DNA of 5,763 nucleotides, taken from contig JAAZLF010000448.1 of the NCBI GenBank assembly GCA_012799425.1, positions 1 to 5,763 on the forward strand, given 5' to 3'. The stretch is from Actinomycetales bacterium (GTDB lineage Bacteria > Actinomycetota > Actinomycetes > Actinomycetales > Dermabacteraceae). Each line of letters begins with the position of its first letter. Position 1 is the first letter of the stretch. Shown piece after piece: positions 1-5,612 of the stretch. The notes beneath the pieces were generated by a model, which was not told the DNA's origin, ran no database searches, and worked only from the letters and a program-made list of their open reading frames with translations. Position numbers and translations under genes: made by a program.

Positions 1-728
1 ACGTCCAGACCGGCCTGGTCGGCGATCGCGAAGGGGCCGAAGAAGCCCAGGCGGAAGCCGAAGGTGGTGCGCACGATGGTGTCGACGTCCTCCGCGGTGG
101 CGACGCCCTCCTCGACCACCGAGGTGGCCTCCTTCAGCAGCGCGTACTGGAGGCGGTTGAGGACCATGCCGGGGGTGTCCGCGACCTGGGCGCCCTTGTT
201 GCCGGACTTCTCCAGCAGCGCCTTGACCGCGGCGACGACCTCGGGGGTGGTGTCCTTGCCGGCGACCAGCTCGACGCCCGGGATGAAGGGGGCGGGGTTG
301 GAGAAGTGGACGGTGAGGAACCGCTCGGGGTGCTTCACCGCGCTCTCGAGCTCCTTGACCGGGATGGTCGAGGTGTTGGTGCCGATGATCGCGTCCGGGC
401 GGGCGTGCTCGGAGATCTTCGCGAGGACGTCGCGCTTGACGTCGACGCGCTCGAACACGGCCTCCTCGATGAAGTCCACATCGGCCACGGCCTCTTCGAT
501 GCTCTTGCCGGCGGAGATGTTCTTCGCGACGAGGTCGGCGGAGCCGGGCGCGTACAGCCCCTGCTCCTCGAACTCGCGGGCCTCCGTCCGGAGGCGCTCG
601 AGGGAGGCGTTGGCGTTGTCGACGCTGACGTCGGCGACGGTCACCTGGAAGCCGGCCATGGCGAGGACCTGGGCGATCCCTCCGCCCATGTAGCCGGCGC
701 CGACGATGGTCACGGTGGAGATGGTCAT
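1..728 (-). CDS. 3-hydroxyacyl-CoA dehydrogenase family oxidoreductase, C-terminus cut by window edge
   Basis: An NAD-dependent dehydrogenase that oxidises a 3-hydroxy group to a 3-keto group; cytoplasmic. The 242 visible residues begin MTISTVTIVGAGYMGGGIAQ, a Rossmann GxGxxG motif (residues 10-15). An acidic residue (Asp33) ends the second strand, typical of NAD use. The catalytic set aligns with exact family spacing to human 3-hydroxyacyl-CoA dehydrogenase (Ser137, His158, Glu170, Asn208): Ser120 in GTNTS, His141 in HFSNP, Glu153, and Asn191 in PGMVLNRL. The C-terminal helical domain starts at about residue 185 and leaves the window; family members have about 280-320 residues. The start at 728 follows AAGGAG (738-743) with a 9-base spacer. 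The family also includes L-gulonate 3-dehydrogenase (lambda-crystallin) and carnitine dehydrogenase, which act on free hydroxy acids. The neighbours suggest a sugar-acid substrate rather than fatty acyl-CoA, but that is inference. A palindromic site at 848-859 lies in its upstream region. Family is certain, substrate unknown. Confidence 0.93.
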   Translation of the reverse strand, partial: MTISTVTIVGAGYMGGGIAQVLAMAGFQVTVADVSVDNANASLERLRTEAREFEEQGLYAPGSADLVAKNISAGKSIEEAVADVDFIEEAVFERVDVKRDVLAKISEHARPDAIIGTNTSTIPVKELESAVKHPERFLTVHFSNPAPFIPGVELVAGKDTTPEVVAAVKALLEKSGNKGAQVADTPGMVLNRLQYALLKEATSVVEEGVATAEDVDTIVRTTFGFRLGFFGPFAIADQAGLD

Positions 729-847
729 CTGGAGGGACTCCTTCGTCTGTAGGTGGGCGCCACCGCGAAGGGCGACGCCATTACCATCGCGCCGGGCGCG
801 GCAGAGGACGCCGCGGAGCACCGACGCTGTGGAACTCAACGCCCACG

Positions 848-859
848 ATCCTATTGGAT
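848..859. promoter_or_regulatory. Putative operator copy A (ATCCTATTGGAT)
   Basis: Matches the ATCCTATAGGAT core at 5613-5632 in 11 of 12 positions; one half-site mismatch breaks its symmetry. It is an AT-rich island in otherwise GC-rich DNA, 119 bp before the start of the minus-strand dehydrogenase gene. Read on the minus strand it contains TAGGAT, which could serve as a -10 element for that gene, so a bound protein would block the promoter. That role is inferred; no good -35 hexamer accompanies it. Confidence 0.5.
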
Positions 860-968
860 ATTTGCGCGGAGCGAAACCCCCTCTCCGGCGCGGACGCCTC
901 GAGGTCCAGGCCTCGGGGCGCATGAGCGGGCACCGGCGACGGGGAACGCGCCGACGACGACAGCCGCC

Positions 969-997
969 TTGACCTTGCCGCGAACCACGTAGATCCT
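969..997 (+). promoter_or_regulatory. Possible promoter of the MFS transporter gene
   Basis: TTGACC (969-974) matches five of six bases of the sigma70 -35 consensus. A 17-base spacer leads to GATCCT (992-997), a weak -10 overlapping operator copy B. This would give a 5' leader of about 140 bases before the ATG at 1145. Actinobacterial promoters are hard to call by eye, so this is a candidate only. Confidence 0.25.
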
Positions 998-1004
998 ATA
1001 GGGA
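993..1004. promoter_or_regulatory. Putative operator copy B (ATCCTATAGGGA)
   Basis: Shares 10 of 12 positions with the ATCCTATAGGAT core, including the perfect central palindrome CCTATAGG (995-1002). The right arm looks as if one G has been inserted (TAGGGAT instead of TAGGAT). It lies 140 bp before the transporter start codon and overlaps the candidate -10, a placement typical of a repressor site. Presence of the motif is seen; its function is inferred from recurrence near all three transcription units. Confidence 0.5.
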
Positions 1005-1144
1005 TACGGCGGTCCGGTGCCGCGGAGCCCCGGACAGCTCCCGGACGCCCCGTCGACCGCCCCGCCCCGGCATCGCGCCGCTGGCCTGCGGCTCGGCCCC
1101 GCTGCCCGCTGATCCACTCCCCCATCGAACGGTGCAGACCTCCC

Positions 1145-2389
1145 ATGAGCTCCCCCGGCTCCGCCCGCCGCCTGACCCGCGCCCATCTCGTGTGGGCGGT
1201 GGGCGTCTTCGCCTACCTCTGCGCCGTCTCCGGGCGCGCCTCCTTCGGCGTGGCGAGCGTCGAGGCATCGGCCCGCTTCGGGGTCGACGGGACGATGCTG
1301 AGCCTGTTCGGCGTGGTGCAGCTGGGCACCTACGCCGCCGCCCAGATCCCCGCAGGACTGCTCCTGGACCGGCTGGGACCGCGCCGGATGCTGGTGCTCG
1401 GCGCGCTGACCATGACCGCGGGGCAGGTGCTGCTGGCCTTCTCCGCCGACATCCCCACCGCGCTCATCGCCCGCCTGCTGACCGGTGTGGGGGATGCGGC
1501 GACCCTGATCAGCGTGGTGCGGTTGATCGCCACCTGGTTCCCTGCCCGGCAGGTGCCGGTGTTCACCCAGCTCGCGACCATGATCGGACAGTTCGGGCAG
1601 GCCGTGGCCGCGGTGCCCTTCCTGGCCCTGCTGATCACGGCCGGCTGGACCGTCGCCTGGGCGTCCCTGGCCTTCCTGCTGCTGCTGAGCGTGCTGCTGG
1701 TGATCGCGTTCGTGCAGGATTCGCCGCCGGAGCCCGAGGGTGCCGTCCCCGTCCCCGCTGCGCGCGCCGGCCAGATGCTGCGGGACGTGTTCACCTCGCG
1801 TGCCGCGTGGGCGGGGTTCTTCGTGCACTGGATGTGCCTGGTGACGGTGAACTCCTCGCTGTTCATGTGGGCGGTGCCGTACATGACCGCGCTCGGCATC
1901 GGCGCCGCGCAGGTGGGCACGCTGCTGACGCTCAACGTGGTGATCATGGTCGCGCTGGGCCCGCTGGTCGGCGTGCTCACCGGGCGCTTCCCGCACCGTC
2001 GGCCGCTGCTGGGCTGGATCGCGGGCGCGATCCTCACCGTGACCTGGTCGCTGACCCTGCTGATGCCCGGGCAGCTGACGGGGTGGCAGCTGCTGCCGTT
2101 GATCACCGCGATGGCGGTCGGCTCGGCGACCTGCGCCGTCGGCTTCGATCTCGCGCGCACCGGGGTGCCGCATCGAGCGATCGGCACCGCCACCGGGATG
2201 GTGAACATCGGCGGCTTCTCCGCCGCGCTGATGTCGGTGCTGCTGATCGGCATCGTGCTGGACCTGCGCACGGGCGGCGGCACGGCGACCCTGGCCGACT
2301 ACCGGGTGGCGATGGCCTCGCAGCTGGTGCTGATGGTGGTCGCCGGGATCGGGCTGTGGGCCACCACCCGGCGCAGCGTCAGGGCGTGA
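1145..2389 (+). CDS. MFS transporter, 12 transmembrane helices
   Basis: A 414-residue inner-membrane secondary transporter of the major facilitator superfamily. Hydrophobic segments fit 12 helices (approximately 14-34, 52-74, 83-101, 104-126, 143-166, 168-191, 221-246, 256-278, 286-306, 314-335, 349-371, 388-406). A longer polar, proline-containing cytoplasmic loop at about 191-220 joins the two six-helix halves. The loop between helices 2 and 3 carries MFS motif A (LLLDRLGPRRMLVLG, residues 72-86, with Asp75, Gly78 and Arg80-Arg81). The start is the first ATG of the frame; the Shine-Dalgarno match upstream is poor, unlike the other genes here, so a leaderless or different start is possible. 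The gene converges on the FMN dehydrogenase gene and overlaps its end by 11 bp. Given the shared palindromic motif and the catabolic neighbours, uptake of the substrate broken down by the adjacent enzymes is the likely role. The substrate cannot be read from the sequence. Confidence 0.9.
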   Translation: MSSPGSARRLTRAHLVWAVGVFAYLCAVSGRASFGVASVEASARFGVDGTMLSLFGVVQLGTYAAAQIPAGLLLDRLGPRRMLVLGALTMTAGQVLLAFSADIPTALIARLLTGVGDAATLISVVRLIATWFPARQVPVFTQLATMIGQFGQAVAAVPFLALLITAGWTVAWASLAFLLLLSVLLVIAFVQDSPPEPEGAVPVPAARAGQMLRDVFTSRAAWAGFFVHWMCLVTVNSSLFMWAVPYMTALGIGAAQVGTLLTLNVVIMVALGPLVGVLTGRFPHRRPLLGWIAGAILTVTWSLTLLMPGQLTGWQLLPLITAMAVGSATCAVGFDLARTGVPHRAIGTATGMVNIGGFSAALMSVLLIGIVLDLRTGGGTATLADYRVAMASQLVLMVVAGIGLWATTRRSVRA

Positions 2390-3662
2390 ACTCCTCCGTG
2401 ACCTCGGAGGGCTCCGGCGCGCGGTGCATGCCGTGCCCGTGCCACGCCTCCGGGTACTCCACGAAGCTGCGGTCCAGCGCCGCGATGCTGGTCGCACCGA
2501 GCTGGCCCATCGCCAGGGCCAGCTCCCCGTCGAGGATGTCGAGCACGCGCAGCACGCCCTTCTCCCCCGCGGCGGCATTGCCATAGCCCCAGGCCCGACC
2601 GATCGACACCAGATCCGCGCCGACGGCGAGGGCCTTGGCGATGTCGTCGCCGGTGCGGATGCCCGAATCGAAGATGATGGTCATGTCGTCACCCACCGCG
2701 TCGGCGATCAGCGGCAGGGCACGGATGGAGCTGGGCGAGGAGTCCAGCTGCCGGCCGCCGTGGTTGGAGACGTAGATGCCATCGGCCCCGGCCCGGCGGG
2801 CCCGCAGCGCATCCTCGGGAGTGAGGATGCCCTTGAGATAGAGCGGGCCGTCCCACTGCCGCCGCACATCCTCGATGCTCTCCCAGGTCAGGGCGAGGTT
2901 CGCGAGGTGCTTCGCGACGAACTCCTGGTGCGAGACGGCGTTGTCGCCCTGGATCTCGTCCTTGAGGTTGCGGAAGCCGATCGTCGGAGGGCGCATGATC
3001 GCGCGGGTCCAATCGAGGTGGCGGATCGCCTGGACCGCGTTCCGCGGGGTGATCCTGGGCGGAATCGACATGCCGTTGCGGTGGTCGCGGTAGCGCTTGC
3101 CGTTCAGCGGCACATCCACCGTGACCACGAGGACCTCGGCGCCGATGCCCTTGGCGCGCTGGATGAGGTTCGAGACGATCTGCTCGCTCCTGTACATGTA
3201 CAGCTGGTACCAGAGCGGGCCGCTGGCCTGCTCGGCGAGCTCCTCCATCGTCCAGTTCGAGGCGGTGGAGATGGTGAAGGGGATGTTCGCCGTGCCCGCG
3301 GCGCGGACAGCGCCCAGCTCGCCCTCGCCGCCGATCATGCGCTGCAGTCCGAGAGGGCCCAGCACGTAGGGGCGCGCAAGCGCCTGCCCGTCGGCGGAGG
3401 TCGAGACGTCGACGGTGGAGATGTCGGTCAGCCAGCGGGGCCGGAAGCGCACCTCGCGCAGGTCGGAGACGTTCTCCTCGGCGGTGAGCTCATGGTTGGA
3501 GGCGCCGTCGAGGATGTCGAACGCCATCGTGGGCAGGCGTCGCCGGGCGAGGCGCCGGATGTCCTCGATCGAGGGCGCGGAGTCCAGCGGATCCAGGCGG
3601 AGACCGCCTGCGGTGAGCATCCGTGCGAACTCGAGGGCGGCGGAGAGTGGGGAGTCGGCCAT
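2379..3662 (-). CDS. FMN-dependent alpha-hydroxy-acid dehydrogenase/oxidase (glycolate oxidase/lactate dehydrogenase family)
   Basis: A 427-residue TIM-barrel flavoenzyme that oxidises an L-2-hydroxy acid to the 2-keto acid. Aligned by eye with spinach glycolate oxidase it has Tyr155 (Tyr129) in WYQLYMY, Asp183 (Asp157) in TVDVP, Arg190 (Arg164), Lys277 (Lys230) in LKGIL, and the catalytic base His301 with substrate-binding Arg304 in SNHGGRQLD (Arg257). FMN-phosphate segments DSGIRTGDD (332-340) and SIGRA follow. The tyrosine equivalent to Tyr24 is replaced by Ile50 in MAFDILDGAS, which is unusual. A long loop (about 193-245) between barrel strands resembles the insertion of membrane-associated bacterial lactate and mandelate dehydrogenases. 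The first ~30 residues extend beyond the usual start. The start at 3662 follows AAGGAG (3671-3676) with an 8-base spacer. It is the last gene of the operon, 150 bp after the SDR gene. Lactate is not a safe substrate call given the substitution and the sugar-enzyme neighbours. Confidence 0.92.
   Translation of the reverse strand: MADSPLSAALEFARMLTAGGLRLDPLDSAPSIEDIRRLARRRLPTMAFDILDGASNHELTAEENVSDLREVRFRPRWLTDISTVDVSTSADGQALARPYVLGPLGLQRMIGGEGELGAVRAAGTANIPFTISTASNWTMEELAEQASGPLWYQLYMYRSEQIVSNLIQRAKGIGAEVLVVTVDVPLNGKRYRDHRNGMSIPPRITPRNAVQAIRHLDWTRAIMRPPTIGFRNLKDEIQGDNAVSHQEFVAKHLANLALTWESIEDVRRQWDGPLYLKGILTPEDALRARRAGADGIYVSNHGGRQLDSSPSSIRALPLIADAVGDDMTIIFDSGIRTGDDIAKALAVGADLVSIGRAWGYGNAAAGEKGVLRVLDILDGELALAMGQLGATSIAALDRSFVEYPEAWHGHGMHRAPEPSEVTEEFTP
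2393..2410. repeat. Short inverted repeat at the convergent gene junction
   Basis: CCTCCG (2393-2398) and CGGAGG (2405-2410) form a perfect 6-bp stem with a 6-base loop. It starts 4 bases after the transporter stop codon and lies within the last codons of the convergent FMN dehydrogenase gene. No U-run follows on either strand. It may slow polymerase or protect transcript ends, but it could equally be coding chance. Confidence 0.25.
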
Positions 3663-3682
3663 GGCTGCTGCTCCTTGCTGGG

Positions 3683-3702
3683 GCCGGGCGACGATGCCCG
3701 GC
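3683..3702. repeat. Inverted repeat, 7-bp arms, next to the FMN dehydrogenase RBS
   Basis: GCCGGGC (3683-3689) and GCCCGGC (3696-3702) are perfect complements around a 6-base loop. On the minus-strand transcript the hairpin ends 6 bases before the AAGGAG of the FMN dehydrogenase gene, close enough to affect ribosome access. No competing pairing with the ribosome binding site itself was seen. Confidence 0.4.
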
Positions 3703-3716
3703 GAGGTCCTGCGGTG

Positions 3717-3768
3717 CCCCGTCGGCGCGAACGGATCGGCTCGGGCCGGGCCGCGCGGGCCGACGGGG
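3717..3768. repeat. Inverted repeat, perfect 10-bp arms
   Basis: CCCCGTCGGC (3717-3726) pairs perfectly with GCCGACGGGG (3759-3768), separated by a 32-base GC-rich loop that can fold further. It is the longest perfect inverted repeat I found in the window apart from the operator. The lack of a U-tract argues against a classic Rho-independent terminator. Confidence 0.45.
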
Positions 3769-3779
3769 GTGGCCGGCGG

Positions 3780-3803
3780 GTCGGGGCCCCTGGGAGCCCC
3801 GAC
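3780..3803. repeat. Hairpin just after the SDR stop codon
   Basis: GTCGGGGC (3780-3787) and GCCCCGAC (3796-3803) form an 8-bp perfect stem with an 8-base loop. On the minus-strand transcript it begins 9 bases after the SDR stop codon. Three more pairs (3775-3777 with 3804-3806) are possible across a two-base bulge. Position suits a transcript-stabilising stem or attenuator at the end of the SDR gene; no U-run follows. Confidence 0.4.
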
Positions 3804-3812
3804 GCCTCCGGA

Positions 3813-4616
3813 TCAGTGCATGTGCTTGCCGCCGTCGACGTTGATCGAGGTGCCGCTGACGAACGAGGAGTCCTCGCTGATCAGGAAGCTGATCAGACCG
3901 GCGACCTCCTCGGGCTGGCCCACCCGCTGCAGCGGGATGTTCGAGGACATCCCGGCCTTGCGCTCGTCGGTCAGGGTCCCACCCATGATGTCGGTGTCGA
4001 TCGGTCCGGGCAGGATCACGTTGGCGGTGATGCCGTGGACGCCCAGCTCGCGGGCGGCGCCGCGGGTCAGGCCCTGCACAGCGGCCTTCGCCCCCGCGTA
4101 GCCGGTCTTGGAGAAGGTGCCTCCGCCGTCGAGAGCGGTGATCGAGGAGGTGTTCACGATGCGCCCGCCCACGCCGCCATCGATCATGCGCCTCGCCGCG
4201 GCCTGCATCATCAGCAGGGTGCCCTTGCCGTTGACGCCCATGACGCGGTCCCAGATCTCCGCGGTGATCTCGAAGAAGGAATGGGGGCTGGGAATCCCGG
4301 CGAGGTTCACCAGCGCCACGAGCTGCGGCAGCTCCGCATCGATCCGCGCGAAGGCGGCGTCGACCGAGGCCTGGTCGCTGATGTCCACGCCCACACCGAT
4401 CACCGTCAGCCCCGACTCGGCGGGGATCTCGGCGTTCAGCTCGGCGGCGAACTCCTCGACGGCCGCACCGTCGATATCCGCCGCGGCGACGTTCCACCCC
4501 TCGGCGACGAGCTTGCGCACCACGCGCCGCCCGATCCCGCGGGGCGCCCCGGCTCCCGTGACCAGTGCGGTGCGCTGGGCGGGGAAGGGCTGGATAGTCC
4601 TGGTCTCGATGGTCAT
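3813..4616 (-). CDS. SDR family NAD(P)-dependent oxidoreductase
   Basis: A classical short-chain dehydrogenase of 267 residues that interconverts an alcohol and a ketone; cytoplasmic, probably tetrameric as is usual for the family. The cofactor motif is TGAGAPRGIG (20-29), a version of TGxxxGxG with two extra residues. Asp47 at the end of strand 2 suggests NAD+ rather than NADP+. Asp78 (VDIS) would contact the adenine. The NNAG motif appears as NLAG (104-107). The catalytic tetrad is Asn129, Ser158, Tyr173 and Lys177 (YAGAK), with Ser-to-Tyr spacing two residues longer than the classical 13. PGPIDTDI (203-210) and the SGTSINVDGG ending are typical. The start at 4616 follows AAGGAG (4624-4629) with a 7-base spacer. 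It sits 31 bp after the isomerase-like gene and is surely co-transcribed with it. The NAD preference fits a catabolic oxidation. The substrate, probably a polyol, sugar or hydroxy acid, is unknown. Confidence 0.92.
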   Translation of the reverse strand: MTIETRTIQPFPAQRTALVTGAGAPRGIGRRVVRKLVAEGWNVAAADIDGAAVEEFAAELNAEIPAESGLTVIGVGVDISDQASVDAAFARIDAELPQLVALVNLAGIPSPHSFFEITAEIWDRVMGVNGKGTLLMMQAAARRMIDGGVGGRIVNTSSITALDGGGTFSKTGYAGAKAAVQGLTRGAARELGVHGITANVILPGPIDTDIMGGTLTDERKAGMSSNIPLQRVGQPEEVAGLISFLISEDSSFVSGTSINVDGGKHMH

Positions 4617-4647
4617 CGTGGTTCTCCTTCGAACGGGATGGGCCGGT

Positions 4648-5580
4648 TCAGGCGGCCTCGTCGGCGAGGGCGGAGGTCAGCACCTGGCGGATGTAGTGCA
4701 CGTTCTCCGCGATCACGCCGAGCGAATCCGAGCCGTAGTGCTCGCAGCAGAAGGGGCCGGTGTAGCCGAGCTCGAGGGCGCGACGGATCACCTTGCGATA
4801 GTTGATGTAACCGTACTTCAGGGGCATGGGGGCAGAGGAGTACGCACCGGTCGCGGGGTCGAAGTCGCGGGTGTAGTTCTTGATGTGCCAGAAGTTCGAG
4901 TGCGGCAGGACCTTCTCGAACATGTCCTCCCACGGCTCGACCTCACGGTGCAGGCGCACCAGGTTGCCGATGTCCGGGTTCAGGCCCACCGAGTCGTGGT
5001 CGACATCCCGGATGAAGGAGACGGCCTCATCCGCGGTGCCCACGTAGGTGTCCTCGTACATCTCGAGGCTCAGCTGGATGCCCTGTGCCTTCGCGGCGTC
5101 GCCGAGCTCGCGCACCCGCTCGATCGCGAGGTCACGCAGCGCCGGATCGTCGACGTGACCGTCCTCCAGCCAGAACCAGATGGCCTGGGCCTGCTTCTGG
5201 GTGAGCGCCTGCATGAAGCCGGTGTTCACGAGAGAGACGCCGAAGCTGGGGGCCAGCTCGATGAAACGGTGCGCGTCGGCGAGGTTCTGCTCCCCGTTGT
5301 GCACATCGACCACCGAGTTGCGGGTCATGGAGATCGAGGAGAGGGACATCCCCTCGCCGTCGAGCACGCGGCGGAACTCCTCGACACGCTCATCGCTCAG
5401 CTTCGCGAGCGGAAGCCAGGCGTCGGTGGGGTCGACCTGATCCACCCCGAGCTCCTTGACCTGGCGCAGCTGGGAGGCCCAGACGCTCGAGGGAGCCTCC
5501 AGCAGCGGCGTGCCGTCCGAGGTCTTGTTGCCGAAGCCGAGCATGTTGGCACCGATCGGCCAGTTCTCTGCGGTGAACAT
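4648..5580 (-). CDS. Sugar isomerase/epimerase-type TIM-barrel protein (xylose isomerase-like, AP endonuclease 2 family)
   Basis: A 310-residue soluble protein of the xylose isomerase-like TIM-barrel superfamily and first gene of the operon. The metal-binding residues of the fold are recognisable in order: Glu173 (LSLEMYED), Asp203 (LNPDIGN), His232 (WHIKN) and Glu280 (CCEHYGSDS). This fits a divalent-metal enzyme acting on a small sugar or keto acid. Family members include hydroxypyruvate isomerase, tagatose and allulose epimerases, 2-keto-myo-inositol dehydratase and 3-oxo-isoapionate decarboxylase, so the reaction could be isomerisation, epimerisation, dehydration or decarboxylation. A DNA-repair role (endonuclease IV) is unlikely because that family has more metal-binding histidines and a different context. 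The start at 5580 has AAAGGA at 5586-5591 (5-base spacer). A 20-bp palindrome overlaps the presumed promoter 32 bp upstream. Fold and operon position are firm; the reaction is not. Confidence 0.88.
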   Translation of the reverse strand: MFTAENWPIGANMLGFGNKTSDGTPLLEAPSSVWASQLRQVKELGVDQVDPTDAWLPLAKLSDERVEEFRRVLDGEGMSLSSISMTRNSVVDVHNGEQNLADAHRFIELAPSFGVSLVNTGFMQALTQKQAQAIWFWLEDGHVDDPALRDLAIERVRELGDAAKAQGIQLSLEMYEDTYVGTADEAVSFIRDVDHDSVGLNPDIGNLVRLHREVEPWEDMFEKVLPHSNFWHIKNYTRDFDPATGAYSSAPMPLKYGYINYRKVIRRALELGYTGPFCCEHYGSDSLGVIAENVHYIRQVLTSALADEAA

Positions 5581-5612
5581 CCTTGTCCTTTCGTGGGTGA
5601 GTGAGCAGCGAG

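Larger units (their letters stand above)
729..1144. other. Divergent intergenic region with two palindromic sites
   Basis: This 416-bp stretch separates the minus-strand 3-hydroxyacyl-CoA dehydrogenase-family gene from the plus-strand transporter gene, so promoters for both should lie here. It contains two imperfect copies of the palindrome seen in front of the downstream operon (848-859 and 993-1004). A possible -35 hexamer (TTGACC, 969-974) lies just before the second copy. Several open frames cross it on both strands, but they are Arg/Pro/Gly-rich shadows without convincing protein content. One 45-codon minus-strand frame (851-988) has a faintly protein-like start and is treated as a finding, not a gene. 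No terminator with a U-tract is visible. Confidence 0.8.
3663..3812. other. Structured spacer between the SDR and FMN dehydrogenase genes
   Basis: This 150-bp gap lies within the minus-strand operon and holds three perfect inverted repeats, listed separately, plus the AAGGAG ribosome binding site of the FMN dehydrogenase gene at 3671-3676. No open frame looks like a gene. The gap is long compared with the 31-bp spacing between the first two operon genes. Its dense pairing suggests a role in the RNA, such as differential expression or processing, but high GC content alone also produces hairpins. Confidence 0.5.

Noticed and set aside
1012..1035. GTCCGG/CCGGAC inverted repeat in the transporter leader
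   Set aside because: Only 6-bp arms with a 12-base loop in very GC-rich sequence, no U-run and no sign of a riboswitch; likely chance.
851..2584. A 577-codon open frame on the minus strand opposite the MFS gene
   Set aside because: It is rich in Arg, Gly, Pro, His and Gln with no recognisable domain and lies antisense to a clear transporter; long stop-free shadows are normal in high-GC DNA.
1132..2586. Plus-strand frame with GTG start beginning just before the MFS start
   Set aside because: Arg-rich shifted reading of the same DNA; the MFS frame has 12 clean hydrophobic helices and motif A, this one has none.
2379..3662. Naming the FMN enzyme lldD (L-lactate dehydrogenase)
   Set aside because: The first active-site tyrosine is replaced and the gene sits in a sugar-acid type operon, so lactate is not supported as substrate.
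2424..4805. A 793-codon plus-strand open frame across the operon
   Set aside because: It is antisense to the FMN dehydrogenase and SDR genes and part of the isomerase-like gene and crosses their intergenic gaps; composition is that of a GC-rich shadow frame.
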